Assembly (NCBI RefSeq): GCF_026155325.1
Contig: NZ_JAPFPW010000012.1
Span: forward strand, 62,001 to 126,000
Direction: 5' to 3'
DNA from: Desulfobotulus pelophilus
GTDB lineage: Bacteria > Desulfobacterota > Desulfobacteria > Desulfobacterales > ASO4-4
DNA: 64,000 bases
The notes beneath the pieces were generated by a model, which saw nothing but the letters and a program-made list of their open reading frames with translations, was not told where the DNA came from and did not search any database. Below are positions 33,991-43,415 of this stretch, piece by piece; position 1 is the first letter of the stretch, and each line of letters starts with the position of its first letter. A program made the position numbers and the translations under genes.

Positions 33991-35874
33991 TCATTCTGAT
34001 CTGAGCAGTTTGCGGATATGCCAGACAAGGTCTGCGGTGGTGAAGGGTTTGCTCAGAAAGGCCGTAACCCCTGCCTCAAAAGCGGCTTTTTTCTGGCTTT
34101 CCAGGGTTTCTGTGGAAACCATGAGAATGGGGAATTCTTGTCCCAGCTCTTCCCTGACCAGACGCGTCAATTCGATGCCGTTTTTGTTGGGCATATTCAG
34201 ATCGGTTAACAGAAGCGCGAACCGTGAGGGGTCTGGCTGAATTCTTGCCAGGGCATTGAGACCGTCCCTTGCTGTTTCAACGGTATATCCATACTGGGGC
34301 AGCAGGGTCTCATAAAATCGTCTCATGGTAGGGGAGTCGTCTGTAACGAGAATGCGGGGGCGTTCTGCCGGAATTTCGTCGATGGCTTTGCGGAGTATAT
34401 GCTCGCAGCCCTGGCGTGTGGCGGAATGGGGAATGCTGGAACAGGCTTCAAGAAAGCGGTGGAGCAGACGGGTATTGCGACTCTCTGCCGCGGTTTTGAT
34501 GATGGACAGGGTGAGTTTGCGGTCTTCCGAAAGCCCGATGAAAAGGGCTGTAGCCTGCATGGCTGCCATGGCGGCAATCAGGGTGGAACTGCGATGGGGG
34601 TGGGCGAGCAGAGCCTGACGGACGGCCCTTGCACCTGTTTTCGGGTGCTGGAGGTTGAGACCGGTGATGGCAGCGCAGACCACATCCGCATTGGTGTCTT
34701 CCAGTGCCGCACTTAAGGGGAGAAAGGTTTTTTCCGAGGGAATTCTGCCAAGGGCCTCGCAGGCGGAAAAGCGGACATTGGCATCTTTGTGTCGTAGCTG
34801 GATGCACAGGCTGTCAATGGCTTCCGTGAGTCCCGTATACCCCAGAATAAGGCAGCCAATCACCCGGCCGGGGGTGCTGGCTGTTTTCATGGCTTGAATA
34901 ATGGGCTGAATGGCCTTCTCACCCCCCCGGACCAGCAGGGTTGCCACCTCTTTGCGTACAACGGCATCGTCCGGGTGCAGATGCGCTGCCAGCGCTGTAT
35001 AACCTTCAGGTGTTCCTGCTGCGGCCAGGGCATTGGCCGCGTTCACTGCCCGTATACCTTCCGGGTGCTCAATGAGATCTGACAGCAGTGCAATGCTGTC
35101 GTTGTCTCTATGGATAGCCCCGAGGCATTCAATGGCCGCAAGGGCACGGAGCGTATCCTCTCCCAGGGCTTCTTTGTGGAGCACCCTTCTGACCATAGCA
35201 TCGGGGAAATGGCCCAGAGCGCGGATCAGTATTTCGCCCTCTTCCGAATTGTCTGTGTCAGTAAGAAGATGCATAAGAATCGGAAGGGCTTTGTTCAGAC
35301 GGATACTTCCGGCAGTCCGGGCGCAGATGCGTCGGGTACGGTATCCTCCCTGTTCCAGTCCCAGAAGAATCAGTTCTGGAGAAGAGTTGAGGAGAACCTG
35401 CACTTTTTCCGTAAGAAGAGGCAATATGGCTGTATCGGCTTTTCTATCATCCAGGTACTGAAAAAGCTCCGGGAGGAGGATGGGGGCATTCCGGGGTGTG
35501 AGGGTGTCGAGCCATGGAATCATATCCATGAAATCCGTGGGAATACCCGGAGAGTAGGCATGTATCTTTTCCGGGTGGTCAAGATGGGCTAGCAGATGGG
35601 CAAGGGCACGGGGAGCAACGGGTGTTTTGAGAAAAAGACGGGTCGCTTTGCCCGGCTCTCTGCCTATATGAATGTTTTGGGTATTGCCGGGAAGAGCTGC
35701 GGGTAGCTCATGGCCAGGGCCTGAAAAGATAATAGGGGCATCGGCAGTAGTCTGGTTCCGGTATGCGGACGGTGAAAAAGGGGCCGGTGAATAGCCCAGT
35801 TTTTTCAGCCAGAGGCTGAGGTGTTCTCTTCCGAGAGGGCTTTCCCAGAATATATGGACCTTAGGCTCCTGCAT
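33991..35874 (-). CDS. HEAT-repeat protein with C-terminal response-regulator receiver domain
   Basis: A protein of 627 residues with the receiver domain at the unusual C-terminal end (~505-625): acidic pair V-T-D-D-S, phospho-acceptor Asp in L-L-T-D-L-N-M-P, Thr or Ser in M-V-S-T-E and Lys in L-S-K-P. The region ~130-500 is a run of HEAT-like helical repeats (for example C-A-A-I-T-G-L and F-S-A-C-E-A-L-G-R-I). The first ~110 residues look like a degenerate receiver-like fold but lack the acidic residues. HEAT repeats bind proteins, so phosphorylation may control a complex. No output DNA-binding domain or kinase is present. Convergent with the DUF6178 gene, 34 bp apart. Confidence 0.8.
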   Translation of the reverse strand: MQEPKVHIFWESPLGREHLSLWLKKLGYSPAPFSPSAYRNQTTADAPIIFSGPGHELPAALPGNTQNIHIGREPGKATRLFLKTPVAPRALAHLLAHLDHPEKIHAYSPGIPTDFMDMIPWLDTLTPRNAPILLPELFQYLDDRKADTAILPLLTEKVQVLLNSSPELILLGLEQGGYRTRRICARTAGSIRLNKALPILMHLLTDTDNSEEGEILIRALGHFPDAMVRRVLHKEALGEDTLRALAAIECLGAIHRDNDSIALLSDLIEHPEGIRAVNAANALAAAGTPEGYTALAAHLHPDDAVVRKEVATLLVRGGEKAIQPIIQAMKTASTPGRVIGCLILGYTGLTEAIDSLCIQLRHKDANVRFSACEALGRIPSEKTFLPLSAALEDTNADVVCAAITGLNLQHPKTGARAVRQALLAHPHRSSTLIAAMAAMQATALFIGLSEDRKLTLSIIKTAAESRNTRLLHRFLEACSSIPHSATRQGCEHILRKAIDEIPAERPRILVTDDSPTMRRFYETLLPQYGYTVETARDGLNALARIQPDPSRFALLLTDLNMPNKNGIELTRLVREELGQEFPILMVSTETLESQKKAAFEAGVTAFLSKPFTTADLVWHIRKLLRSE

Positions 35875-35983
35875 GAAGGCTCCGGTGGATTGATTTCCGA
35901 ATGGTTTGTTCCTGTATATGAAAGATATATGGTGCCATAACGGATATGTCTGTTTCTGCTGGAAAAATCAAATATTATCAGGG

Positions 35984-36718
35984 CTATGTCATCATTGCCA
36001 GGAGCTTTGGAAGGAGTCTGCCCGCCTGTCCCTGAAGAAGTCCATCGGAATGAAGGGTAAGGGATGTTGGTTCCGGGTTGATTTCAATGATACGGGCCCC
36101 GGCTGCTTTGGCCATATGGGGTAGTTCCGCTGCCGGCCAGACTTCGGCGGATGTTCCCACCACAAGCATCAGATCGCATGACAGGGTAAGCTCTCTGGCT
36201 TTGATCATGGTTTCTTCAGGAATATTTTCTCCAAAAAAGACGCAGTCGGGGCGAAGTACACCTCCGCATGCACAGAGGGGCGGCAGCTGCGTAAGGGAGA
36301 GTTGCTGAATGCCAAGGGTCCGGTCGCATTTCGTGCAGCGAATCTTTGCAAAACTTCCGTGGAACTCCACAACGCAGCGGTTACCGGCAGCCTGATGAAG
36401 GCCATCGATATTTTGGGTGATGATACCTTGCAGCCTTCCCGTTTGTTCCAGCTGAAAAAGTGCTTCGTGGGCTGGGTTAGGTCTGGCCTTATCCAGCGTG
36501 TCTTTCATGGTGCGGAGCAGAATATCCCAGACCCTGGCAGGGTCTTTCCGAAAGGACCGGATATGAGCGAATTCCATGGGGTTCATGGTTTCCCATAGCC
36601 CTCCTTTCCCACGAAAGGGAGGAATGCCACTTTCAACGGAAATACCCGCTCCGGTCAGGGCCACAATGCGATGGCTCCGGTTTGTAATGGCAAAAACCTC
36701 TTCCATGGAAAGGTTCAT
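35984..36718 (-). CDS. Sir2-family NAD-dependent protein deacylase
   Basis: A protein of 244 residues. NAD-binding motif T-G-A-G-I-S-V-E-S-G-I-P-P-F-R-G, T-Q-N-I-D-G-L-H and the catalytic histidine in V-E-F-H-G-S are all present. Four zinc cysteines form C-x2-C (C-T-K-C) and C-x-C (C-A-C). Sirtuins remove acetyl or other acyl groups from lysines using NAD+. The residues that separate deacetylase from desuccinylase activity (the Y-x2-R motif of CobB) do not appear, so deacetylation is the default guess. Ribosome binding site AAGGAAG precedes the start at 36718. Confidence 0.92.
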   Translation of the reverse strand: MNLSMEEVFAITNRSHRIVALTGAGISVESGIPPFRGKGGLWETMNPMEFAHIRSFRKDPARVWDILLRTMKDTLDKARPNPAHEALFQLEQTGRLQGIITQNIDGLHQAAGNRCVVEFHGSFAKIRCTKCDRTLGIQQLSLTQLPPLCACGGVLRPDCVFFGENIPEETMIKARELTLSCDLMLVVGTSAEVWPAAELPHMAKAAGARIIEINPEPTSLTLHSDGLLQGQAGRLLPKLLAMMT

Positions 36719-36756
36719 GGTGCTTCCTTGCTGTTATGTGAAAAATTTCGTTGGAT

Positions 36757-37596
36757 TCAGAGATAAAAGTGCATATCTGCCGCAACGGCAAAGCATTCAA
36801 GGCTTGAGTTGTGTCGACGGATATGGTCGCACGCATTTCTGACCATTCTGTCAACATCCGTATCTGACCGGTCCTGATTATGATGGAAAAAACCCAGTCG
36901 CCGGACTCCGCTTTCCATAGCCAGACGTACAACATCCATATACGAGGAATGACCCCATAGGATTTTGGTTCCATATTCATCGGGTGTATATTCCGCATCA
37001 TGGATCAGAAGATCCGCCCCCCTACAGAAATCCCTGTAGTCTTCAAAGGTAAGACCTTCTGCATGGCGATGGCCTAGCTCATTGTCTGTCAGAAAAACAA
37101 AGCTTTTCTCGTTTTCCGTAAAACGATATCCGCATCCGCCATTGGGATGATTGAGTCTGATGGGGGTAATGCGCATGCTTCCGAGAAAGAATGGGTCCGG
37201 GCACCCGTTTTTGAAGCTAATTTTTGCCTTAAGATCCGAATAGTTGATGGGAAAGTTGGGAGGTGTCATGACTCTGGTGATCATGGATTCCGCATACCCT
37301 TCTGAAGATGGACAGCGAAAAACCCGGATGGTGGTGCCCTCTGTAAATATGGGTCTGAAAAAGGGAAAACCCATCAGATGATCCCAGTGGGCGTGGGTGA
37401 AAAGAAGATGGTAATGGAGCCGGCCTTCTTTCAGGAGCTGGTTGCCCAGGCGGCGGATGCCTGTCCCGGCATCCACGATCAGGATGTGATCATCCGAAGT
37501 GCGGATTTCCATACAGGCCGTGTCCCCGCCATAGCGGTTGTACGGAGGCCCGGAAACAGGAATGGAACCGCGTGCTCCCCAGCACTTCACATACAT
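36757..37596 (-). CDS. Metallo-beta-lactamase-fold hydrolase (PhnP / RNase Z-like group)
   Basis: A protein of 279 residues with the metal-binding signature T-H-A-H-W-D-H (H-x-H-x-D-H), a later N-H-P-N-G-G histidine, the Asp in L-I-H-D-A-E and a final histidine region G-H-S-S. The opening G-A-R-G-S-I-P-V and Y-G-G-D-T-A-C are shared with the cyclic phosphodiesterase / RNase Z-like subgroup. The substrate may be a phosphodiester, but this is uncertain. Start at 37596 follows GAAGAGG. It lies 38 bp upstream of the sirtuin gene on the same strand. Confidence 0.87.
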   Translation of the reverse strand: MYVKCWGARGSIPVSGPPYNRYGGDTACMEIRTSDDHILIVDAGTGIRRLGNQLLKEGRLHYHLLFTHAHWDHLMGFPFFRPIFTEGTTIRVFRCPSSEGYAESMITRVMTPPNFPINYSDLKAKISFKNGCPDPFFLGSMRITPIRLNHPNGGCGYRFTENEKSFVFLTDNELGHRHAEGLTFEDYRDFCRGADLLIHDAEYTPDEYGTKILWGHSSYMDVVRLAMESGVRRLGFFHHNQDRSDTDVDRMVRNACDHIRRHNSSLECFAVAADMHFYL

Positions 37597-37980
37597 ATGC
37601 GCCTCTTCTGGGGTTACGGTGGAAGTTGACGGATGGCCGAAGGGGCCGGAATATCTCTGGAACTGATAGATCTGTCGTGTGGATCTGTGGCCGTATTTAC
37701 GATTGTTTTCCGAAGGCGCGAACGAAAAAAGAAGGAAGGGCTTCAGCCATTCGGAATCCTTTTACTTTTTTAACTGCAGTGAAGCAGATATGGGCCACTA
37801 CATGGGCTATACTTGTCTGAAATAGGCCATGGTGTCAATGGGATTTGCATGGAAGGAGCTGGTTCCGGCACTCTCTGTTGCAAGGGAAGATGTTTTCATG
37901 TAAAAACCCGTTCTGTTTTTTTGCAATAATCTTGCAAGAGGGTTCTTTTTTGAAGCCACATTACAGGGAACAGGAATGAA
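37597..37980. other. Divergent intergenic region, no gene identified
   Basis: 384 bp between the divergent hydrolase and PP-loop genes. It must contain both promoters. No tRNA, riboswitch or complete hairpin terminator was recognised; short frames have no support. The ribosome binding site AGGA for the plus-strand gene lies at about 37972-37975. Confidence 0.4.
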
Positions 37981-38964
37981 ATGAAAAAAATACGGGCTCT
38001 GGGCCTCTCTTCTGGTGGACTTGACAGTATTCTTGCTGCCCTTGTTTTACGGCAGCAGGGCATAGAAGTGGTCTGGGCAGCATTTGAAACCCCCTTTTTT
38101 GATGCAACTAATGCACGTAAAGCTTCCGATAAGTACGAGATCCCTCTGTTGGTTAAAGAGATTACACAGCACTACCTCCCTATGTTGAAGCAGCCTGAAG
38201 GAGGGTATGGCAGGGCTATGAACCCCTGTAAGGACTGCCACTCTCTGATGTTTCGGGAAGCGGGGGTTCTTATGGAAAAGGAAGGTTTTGATTTTCTTTT
38301 CAGCGGTGAAGTCTCCGGGCAGCGACCCATGTCCCAGACTTCATCGGCTCTGCGCTATGTGGAAAAACGATCCGGTTATGAGGGCCGGATTCTCAGGCCC
38401 CTTTCCGCACGGATTCTTCCGGAAACACCTGTGGAGCAACAGAAACTTGTGGATCGAGACCGCCTGTTTGGTTTTCAGGGACGGGGTCGGAAACAGCAGC
38501 TGGCTCTTGCAAAGGAGCTGGGGGTAAGGGATTTTCCGGCACCTGCAGGTGGTTGCCTTCTGACGGATCTGAATTTTGGCAGAAAACTGAAAGATCTTCT
38601 GGAACATCACCGTGATGTGGATGCTCTGGACTGCCACCTGCTGAAGGGAGGGCGTCATTTTCGGCTTGATCCCCAAAGTAAGCTGATTGTTGGAAGGACG
38701 GCAAAGGACAACGAACTGTTGCAGAGATATATAGATAAAGACCGTCACTGCCGTATCCGGACGGTGAATGTTCCCGGGCCTCTTGGTGTTATTTGCGGCC
38801 CTGCTGACAGCCATACGCGTCACCTTGCAGCAGGCATTGTGGCGGGGTACACGAAGGCCACCGATCTGGAGACGGTGACCCTGCGTTTTGATGGGGGGGG
38901 GCAGAGGGAACAGCTTGAAGCTTTACCCCTGCGGAGCTCCCGGATCCGGGAGCTCATGATCTGA
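37981..38964 (+). CDS. PP-loop ATPase, tRNA thiolation-type (MnmA/ThiI-like)
   Basis: A protein of 327 residues. The N-terminal PP-loop S-S-G-G-L-D-S binds ATP and is the signature of tRNA thiolases. Two cysteines in the expected places, N-P-C-K-D-C-H and G-G-C-L-L-T-D, are spaced like the catalytic pair of MnmA-type 2-thiouridylases. The C-terminal ~120 residues match the small domain seen in similar stand-alone proteins and differ from the MnmA beta-barrel. Known or proposed activity is thiolation of a tRNA uridine; the exact position is uncertain. Its 3' end overlaps the rlmN gene on the opposite strand by 42 bases. Confidence 0.8.
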   Translation: MKKIRALGLSSGGLDSILAALVLRQQGIEVVWAAFETPFFDATNARKASDKYEIPLLVKEITQHYLPMLKQPEGGYGRAMNPCKDCHSLMFREAGVLMEKEGFDFLFSGEVSGQRPMSQTSSALRYVEKRSGYEGRILRPLSARILPETPVEQQKLVDRDRLFGFQGRGRKQQLALAKELGVRDFPAPAGGCLLTDLNFGRKLKDLLEHHRDVDALDCHLLKGGRHFRLDPQSKLIVGRTAKDNELLQRYIDKDRHCRIRTVNVPGPLGVICGPADSHTRHLAAGIVAGYTKATDLETVTLRFDGGGQREQLEALPLRSSRIRELMI

Positions 38965-40035
38965 TTCTCTTTTTCCGGCCAGTTGCCCGCAGGCGGCTCC
39001 TATATCTTCTCCTTTGCTCCAGCGGATAATGGCGGTATATCCCTTATCGAGAAGAATTTTCAGAAAGGCATGAATATGGATTTCCGGCGGCCGTTCAAAG
39101 GTGGAGCCCGGATGTTCATTAAAGGGAATGAGATTGATTTTTGCCTTGATACCGTTGAGAATCCTGGCAAGTCTGCGGGCATCCTGAAGGGAATCGTTGA
39201 TACCTTTGATAAGAATATATTCAAAGGTGATTTTCTGTCGTGGTGCCAGAGGGTAGCGGCGGCAGGCTTCGATCAGGTCTTCCAGAGAGTAGGTTCTGCT
39301 GACGGGCATGAGCATTTCCCGCGTCTTGTTCTCTGTGGCATTCAGTGATATAGCCAGATTAATCTGTGCGTCACGGCCCAGATCCTGGAGTCTGGGGAGA
39401 ATGCCGGAGGTGGAGACCGTAACCCTTCGGCGGGAAAGTTTGAGCCCGCAGTCGCCGTCCGTAAGGATACGGATGGCTTTAATCACATTATTGTAGTTGG
39501 CTAAGGGTTCTCCCATGCCCATAAAAACCACATTGGATAGTCTGGTATCTTTGTCGCTATTGTTTTTCAGGGCTTCCTGCTGAATGATATGGCGGATATC
39601 CCGAACCTGAGCTACAATTTCTCCTGTGGTGAGGTTTCGGGTGAAACCTCCTCTGGCTGTCATGCAGAACCGACAGTTCTGGGCGCAGCCGACCTGAGAG
39701 GAGATGCACAGGGTCTGGTGGTCTTTTTCAGGAATGAGAACGGACTCAATCAGGTTGTCGTCTTCCAGGCGGAAAACAAATTTTCTGGAACCGTCTCTGG
39801 AGAGAGCCGTCTGATGAATATGGAGGCGTTTGAGGCGGAAGATATGGTTGAGTTCTTCCCTTAGCAGTTTGCCCACATCGGTCATGGATGCAAAGGTGTC
39901 TGCCTGATGAAGGTAAAGCCATTTGTGGATTTGATTGGCCCTGAAGGCCTGCATCCCCTTTGACATGAAGTATTCCCGGAGTTCGGGAAGGGTGAAGTCA
40001 AGAATGTCTGGATGGATAGTTTCTTTTTTTGTCAT
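38923..40035 (-). CDS. rlmN: 23S rRNA (adenine(2503)-C(2))-methyltransferase / tRNA m2A37 methyltransferase
   Basis: About 370 residues. A radical-SAM enzyme with the cluster motif C-R-F-C preceded by the RlmN sequence S-Q-V-G-C-A-Q-N, the N-terminal helical domain with F-R-A-N-Q-I-H-K-W-L-Y, and the two further conserved cysteines needed for the methylation mechanism (one in G-C-A-Q and one near the C-terminus, G-A-A-C-G-Q). It methylates A2503 of 23S rRNA and A37 of some tRNAs. Start is uncertain: ATG 40035 gives the usual length; a GTG 12 codons upstream is possible. Convergent and overlapping by 42 bp with the PP-loop gene. Confidence 0.93.
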   Translation of the reverse strand: MTKKETIHPDILDFTLPELREYFMSKGMQAFRANQIHKWLYLHQADTFASMTDVGKLLREELNHIFRLKRLHIHQTALSRDGSRKFVFRLEDDNLIESVLIPEKDHQTLCISSQVGCAQNCRFCMTARGGFTRNLTTGEIVAQVRDIRHIIQQEALKNNSDKDTRLSNVVFMGMGEPLANYNNVIKAIRILTDGDCGLKLSRRRVTVSTSGILPRLQDLGRDAQINLAISLNATENKTREMLMPVSRTYSLEDLIEACRRYPLAPRQKITFEYILIKGINDSLQDARRLARILNGIKAKINLIPFNEHPGSTFERPPEIHIHAFLKILLDKGYTAIIRWSKGEDIGAACGQLAGKRESDHELPDPGAPQG

Positions 40036-40153
40036 GTCCCGAATCTTTGGTTTTCTTTTGGGCGCTGGCACGAGCTTTGCCTAATTTCGGTTGACTTATC
40101 ACCTTTTGCCCGTTAAATTCAAGCTTTTGATTGAACCCTTTGGATGGCTTTTC

Positions 40154-41488
40154 ATGTTTGACAGTTTAAACGAAAGACTCGGCAGCGTTTTCAAGGCCCT
40201 CAAGGGCAGGGGAAAGCTGACTGAAGCCCACATTGAAGAAGGCATGAAAGAGGTGCGCATGGCACTTCTGGAAGCCGATGTCCACTACCGTGTGGTCAAG
40301 CAGTTTGTGGCTGATGTGAAGGCCCGCTCTCTGGGGCAGGAAGTAATGGCGAGCCTGACTCCGGGGCAACAGGTTGTCAAGATTGTCTATGAAGAGCTTA
40401 CCCGGCTCATGGGTGATGCGAGCGTTCCTCTGGATCTTTCCGGGCCAAAGCCTGCCGTTATCATGCTGGTGGGGTTGCAGGGTGCCGGTAAAACCACTAC
40501 GGCTGGCAAGCTTGCAATGTATCTGCGCAAAGAGGGAAAGAAACCCTATCTTGTACCTGCGGATATTTATCGTCCGGCAGCCATTGAACAGCTTCAGAAG
40601 CTGGCCGGAGAAACAGGCTTTCCTGTTTATCCTTCCGATCCTGGCAGCGATCCGGTGGATATATGTCTGGCAGCCCGTGAGGAGGCGCGTCGGCAGAGCT
40701 GTGATGTGTTGCTTGTGGATACGGCGGGTCGTCTTCACGTTGATGAAACCCTGATGGCAGAACTGGTCCGTATACGGGATATAATGACGCCATCGGATAT
40801 TCTTCTGGTGGCCGATGCCATGACAGGTCAGGATGCCGTAAAGATGGCTTCGGCCTTTGACCATGATCTGGGTATCGGCGGGATTGTTCTCACCAAGACC
40901 GATGGTGATGCCCGAGGTGGTGCGGCTCTTTCCATTCGTTCCGTAACCGGACGGCCCGTAAAGTTTGTGGGGACGGGAGAAAAAATTTCTGCTCTGGACC
41001 TTTTTCATCCTGACCGTATGGCTTCCCGTATTCTGGGCATGGGAGACACTCTGTCTCTTATCGAAAAAGCCCAGGAGATGGTGGATGAAAAACAGGCTGC
41101 TGATCTGGAGCGTAAGCTAAGAAAAAACGAGTTTACCCTTGAAGATTTCCGGGATCAGCTGCGACAGGTTCGCAAAATGGGTCCCATAGGAGATCTTCTG
41201 AAAATGTTGCCTGGTGTGAATGAAAAGGCTCTGGGCAAAATGAACATCGATGAGAGGGAGCTGGTGAGGGTTGAGGCGATTATCAACTCCATGACGCCGG
41301 AAGAACGCAGGCGTCATGCCATCATTAACGGTTCCCGAAGAAAACGTATTGCCCGGGGCAGTGGCACCCGGGTTCAGGACGTGAATCAGCTTTTGAAAAA
41401 CTACACCCAGACCATGAAAATGGTTAAAAAACTGAACAAGGGTGGTTTAAAGGGCATGCGCGGCATGCGTGGCATGCTTCCCTTCTAA
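40154..41488 (+). CDS. ffh: Signal recognition particle GTPase Ffh
   Basis: A protein of 444 residues. N domain (~1-85), G domain with [16 protein letters not shown] and [10 protein letters not shown], and a methionine-rich M domain with K-M-G-P-I-G-D-L and [11 protein letters not shown], ending in a glycine/methionine tail. With 4.5S RNA it targets nascent membrane proteins to FtsY. The frame is open 21 codons upstream, but ATG 40154 matches the family start M-F-D-S-L. It heads the plus-strand translation block and is divergent from rlmN. Confidence 0.96.
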   Translation: MFDSLNERLGSVFKALKGRGKLTEAHIEEGMKEVRMALLEADVHYRVVKQFVADVKARSLGQEVMASLTPGQQVVKIVYEELTRLMGDASVPLDLSGPKPAVIMLVGLQGAGKTTTAGKLAMYLRKEGKKPYLVPADIYRPAAIEQLQKLAGETGFPVYPSDPGSDPVDICLAAREEARRQSCDVLLVDTAGRLHVDETLMAELVRIRDIMTPSDILLVADAMTGQDAVKMASAFDHDLGIGGIVLTKTDGDARGGAALSIRSVTGRPVKFVGTGEKISALDLFHPDRMASRILGMGDTLSLIEKAQEMVDEKQAADLERKLRKNEFTLEDFRDQLRQVRKMGPIGDLLKMLPGVNEKALGKMNIDERELVRVEAIINSMTPEERRRHAIINGSRRKRIARGSGTRVQDVNQLLKNYTQTMKMVKKLNKGGLKGMRGMRGMLPF

Positions 41489-41516
41489 AAAGATCGTTGC
41501 AAGGAGACTGAAAAAG

Positions 41517-41774
41517 ATGGCTGTAAAAATCAGACTGACCCGGATGGGCACCAAGAAAAAACCTTTCTACCGCATTGTGGTTGCGGATTCCGAAGCCCGC
41601 CGTGATGGTCGCTTTATCGAAATCGTGGGTACTTATAATCCCCTGCGGGACCCTGCTGAAATTACAGTAAAGGATGAGCGGGTGCGTTATTGGCTTGGAG
41701 AAGGTGCCGTCCCTTCCGATACGGTGCGGAGCATCCTGAAAAAAAATGGTGTCACGGAGCCTGCTTCTGCATGA
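41517..41774 (+). CDS. rpsP: 30S ribosomal protein S16
   Basis: A protein of 85 residues with the family start [11 protein letters not shown] and [14 protein letters not shown]. It binds 16S rRNA early in small-subunit assembly. Ribosome binding site AAGGAG is 10 bases before ATG 41517, and it lies 28 bp after ffh. The order ffh-rpsP-khpA-rimM-trmD-rplS is widely conserved. Confidence 0.97.
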   Translation: MAVKIRLTRMGTKKKPFYRIVVADSEARRDGRFIEIVGTYNPLRDPAEITVKDERVRYWLGEGAVPSDTVRSILKKNGVTEPASA

Positions 41775-41835
41775 CGGCTTGTGATTTGTTCTGGCCTTCC
41801 TCTGTTCCAACTTTGGTACTGCAAGGAGATGCGCG

Positions 41836-42066
41836 ATGAAAGAGCTGATCGATTATATCGCCAAAGCTTTGGTAGATCATCCGGACCAGGTCGTGGTTTC
41901 TGAAGTTGAGGGAAATCAGACATCCGTACTGGAACTTAAGGTGGCCAAAGAAGACCTGGGGAAGGTCATTGGAAAACAGGGGCGGACGGCGCGTGCCATG
42001 CGGACTATTCTGAGTGCGGCATCGGCTAAGGTCAAAAAGCGAACTGTCCTTGAGATTATTGAATAG
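41836..42066 (+). CDS. khpA: KH-domain RNA-binding protein KhpA
   Basis: A protein of 76 residues containing one KH domain with the signature [13 protein letters not shown]. KhpA partners with KhpB (Jag) in many bacteria and binds RNA; no khpB is in the window. AAGGAG lies before ATG 41836. It is between rpsP and rimM, its normal position. Confidence 0.93.
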   Translation: MKELIDYIAKALVDHPDQVVVSEVEGNQTSVLELKVAKEDLGKVIGKQGRTARAMRTILSAASAKVKKRTVLEIIE

Positions 42067-42125
42067 GTGGCGGGCGAGAAGGGTTACCGGGAAATCGGGA
42101 ATCCTTTTTCGGATAAAAGGATTCC

Positions 42126-42644
42126 ATGAAGCTTGTACGGATAGGAAAGATTGTGGGTACCCATGGTCTGGCGGGAAATCTGAAGGTGTATTCTGACGCC
42201 GCATCCCTTTCTGTATACACGGATTGTGGGCCTCTCCATATTCGGGAAAAACAAGGTGTGGAGCCGAACAGGCCCTTTCGGGCAAAGCAGGTGCATGTCC
42301 ATAAGGGGCCTGTGCTTTTGTTGCGTTTTGAGGGTATTGAAAGTCATGAGGCGGCGCAGTCTCTGGTAGGCGGTGTGATTTGTGCGGACAGGGATCGTTT
42401 TCCGGAACCCGAAGAGGGATCATATTACTGGAGTGATCTTATCGGCCTTGAAGTCCGAACTCATGAAGGCGAAGTGCTGGGTCATATCCGGGGAATTATG
42501 GAAACCGGCTCCTATGATCTTCTGGATGTGGCGGGCAAGGGTCGTGAATATTTAGTTCCGGCCAATCCGGATTGGATTTGTTCTGTGCTGCCTGAAGATG
42601 GTTATCTGGTAGTGAGGCTTCCGGAAGGATTTTTGGATCTGTGA
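42126..42644 (+). CDS. rimM: Ribosome maturation factor RimM
   Basis: A protein of 172 residues with the RimM N-terminal I-G-K-I-V-G-T-H-G-L-A-G-N-L-K-V-Y segment and the C-terminal PRC-barrel, including Y-Y-W-S-D-L-I-G-L-E-V. It assists 16S 3' domain folding and binds S19. Start ATG 42126 follows AAAGGA. Its stop overlaps the GTG start of trmD, so translation is coupled. Confidence 0.95.
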   Translation: MKLVRIGKIVGTHGLAGNLKVYSDAASLSVYTDCGPLHIREKQGVEPNRPFRAKQVHVHKGPVLLLRFEGIESHEAAQSLVGGVICADRDRFPEPEEGSYYWSDLIGLEVRTHEGEVLGHIRGIMETGSYDLLDVAGKGREYLVPANPDWICSVLPEDGYLVVRLPEGFLDL

Positions 42645-43408
42645 ATACGGACAGGCTGTGCCGGAGTTTTGCTGCCCTGACTATTTTTCCGGAAATGTTC
42701 GATGCATTCTGGGCAACGGGAATGGTCAGACGGGCAATACAGGGAACTTACATCGAGGGAAAGGCTGTGGATCTCAGGATGTTTGCTGAAGGGGTCCACA
42801 AAACCACCGATGATAAGCCCTACGGTGGCGGGTGTGGCATGGTGATGAAGCCTGAACCGCTGATGCGGGGCATCCGGCACCTGAGGGAAGAAATTCCCGG
42901 AGCGCCAGTCGTCATCATGAGCCCTCAGGGCAAACCATTCACACAGGCTGTGGCGGAATCCCTTTCCCGGGAAAGGGGCATGATACTGGTTTGCGGGCGT
43001 TATGAGGGGATGGATGAGCGTGTTTGTATGCAGGCAGACATGGAGGTTTCCATCGGCGACTATGTCCTGACCGGTGGAGAGCTGCCAGCCATGGTAGTTA
43101 TGGATGCGGTGACCCGTCTTATACCCGGTGTGCTGGGAGGAGATGAGTCTGCTGAAAAAGAGTCTTTTTCAGAAGGATTGATTGAATGTGCTCACTACAC
43201 CCGCCCGCCTGAGTACGAGGGGGAACAGGTGCCTGAAGTGCTTCTTTCGGGCCATCATAAGGCCATCGAATCCTGGCGTTTGGAATCTTCCCTGAAGCGG
43301 ACCTTTCTGAAGCGCCCTGACCTGATGGTTGACAGAAACTTTACCAGGGAGGAGCGTGTTCTTCTCCATAAATGGAGCCGGGAGCTTGCACGTTTTGCCG
43401 AATCCTGA
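42641..43408 (+). CDS. trmD: tRNA (guanine(37)-N(1))-methyltransferase
   Basis: A protein of 255 residues of the SPOUT class, with F-P-E-M-F near the start, C-G-R-Y-E-G-M-D-E-R-V at the trefoil knot and S-I-G-D-Y-V-L-T-G-G-E-L-P-A binding SAM. It methylates G37 in tRNAs to prevent frameshifting. It starts at GTG 42641, 4 bases before the end of rimM, with AAGGA ~12 bases upstream. The next gene is a second SPOUT enzyme. Confidence 0.96.
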   Translation: MNTDRLCRSFAALTIFPEMFDAFWATGMVRRAIQGTYIEGKAVDLRMFAEGVHKTTDDKPYGGGCGMVMKPEPLMRGIRHLREEIPGAPVVIMSPQGKPFTQAVAESLSRERGMILVCGRYEGMDERVCMQADMEVSIGDYVLTGGELPAMVVMDAVTRLIPGVLGGDESAEKESFSEGLIECAHYTRPPEYEGEQVPEVLLSGHHKAIESWRLESSLKRTFLKRPDLMVDRNFTREERVLLHKWSRELARFAES

Positions 43409-43415
43409 ACTGTAT

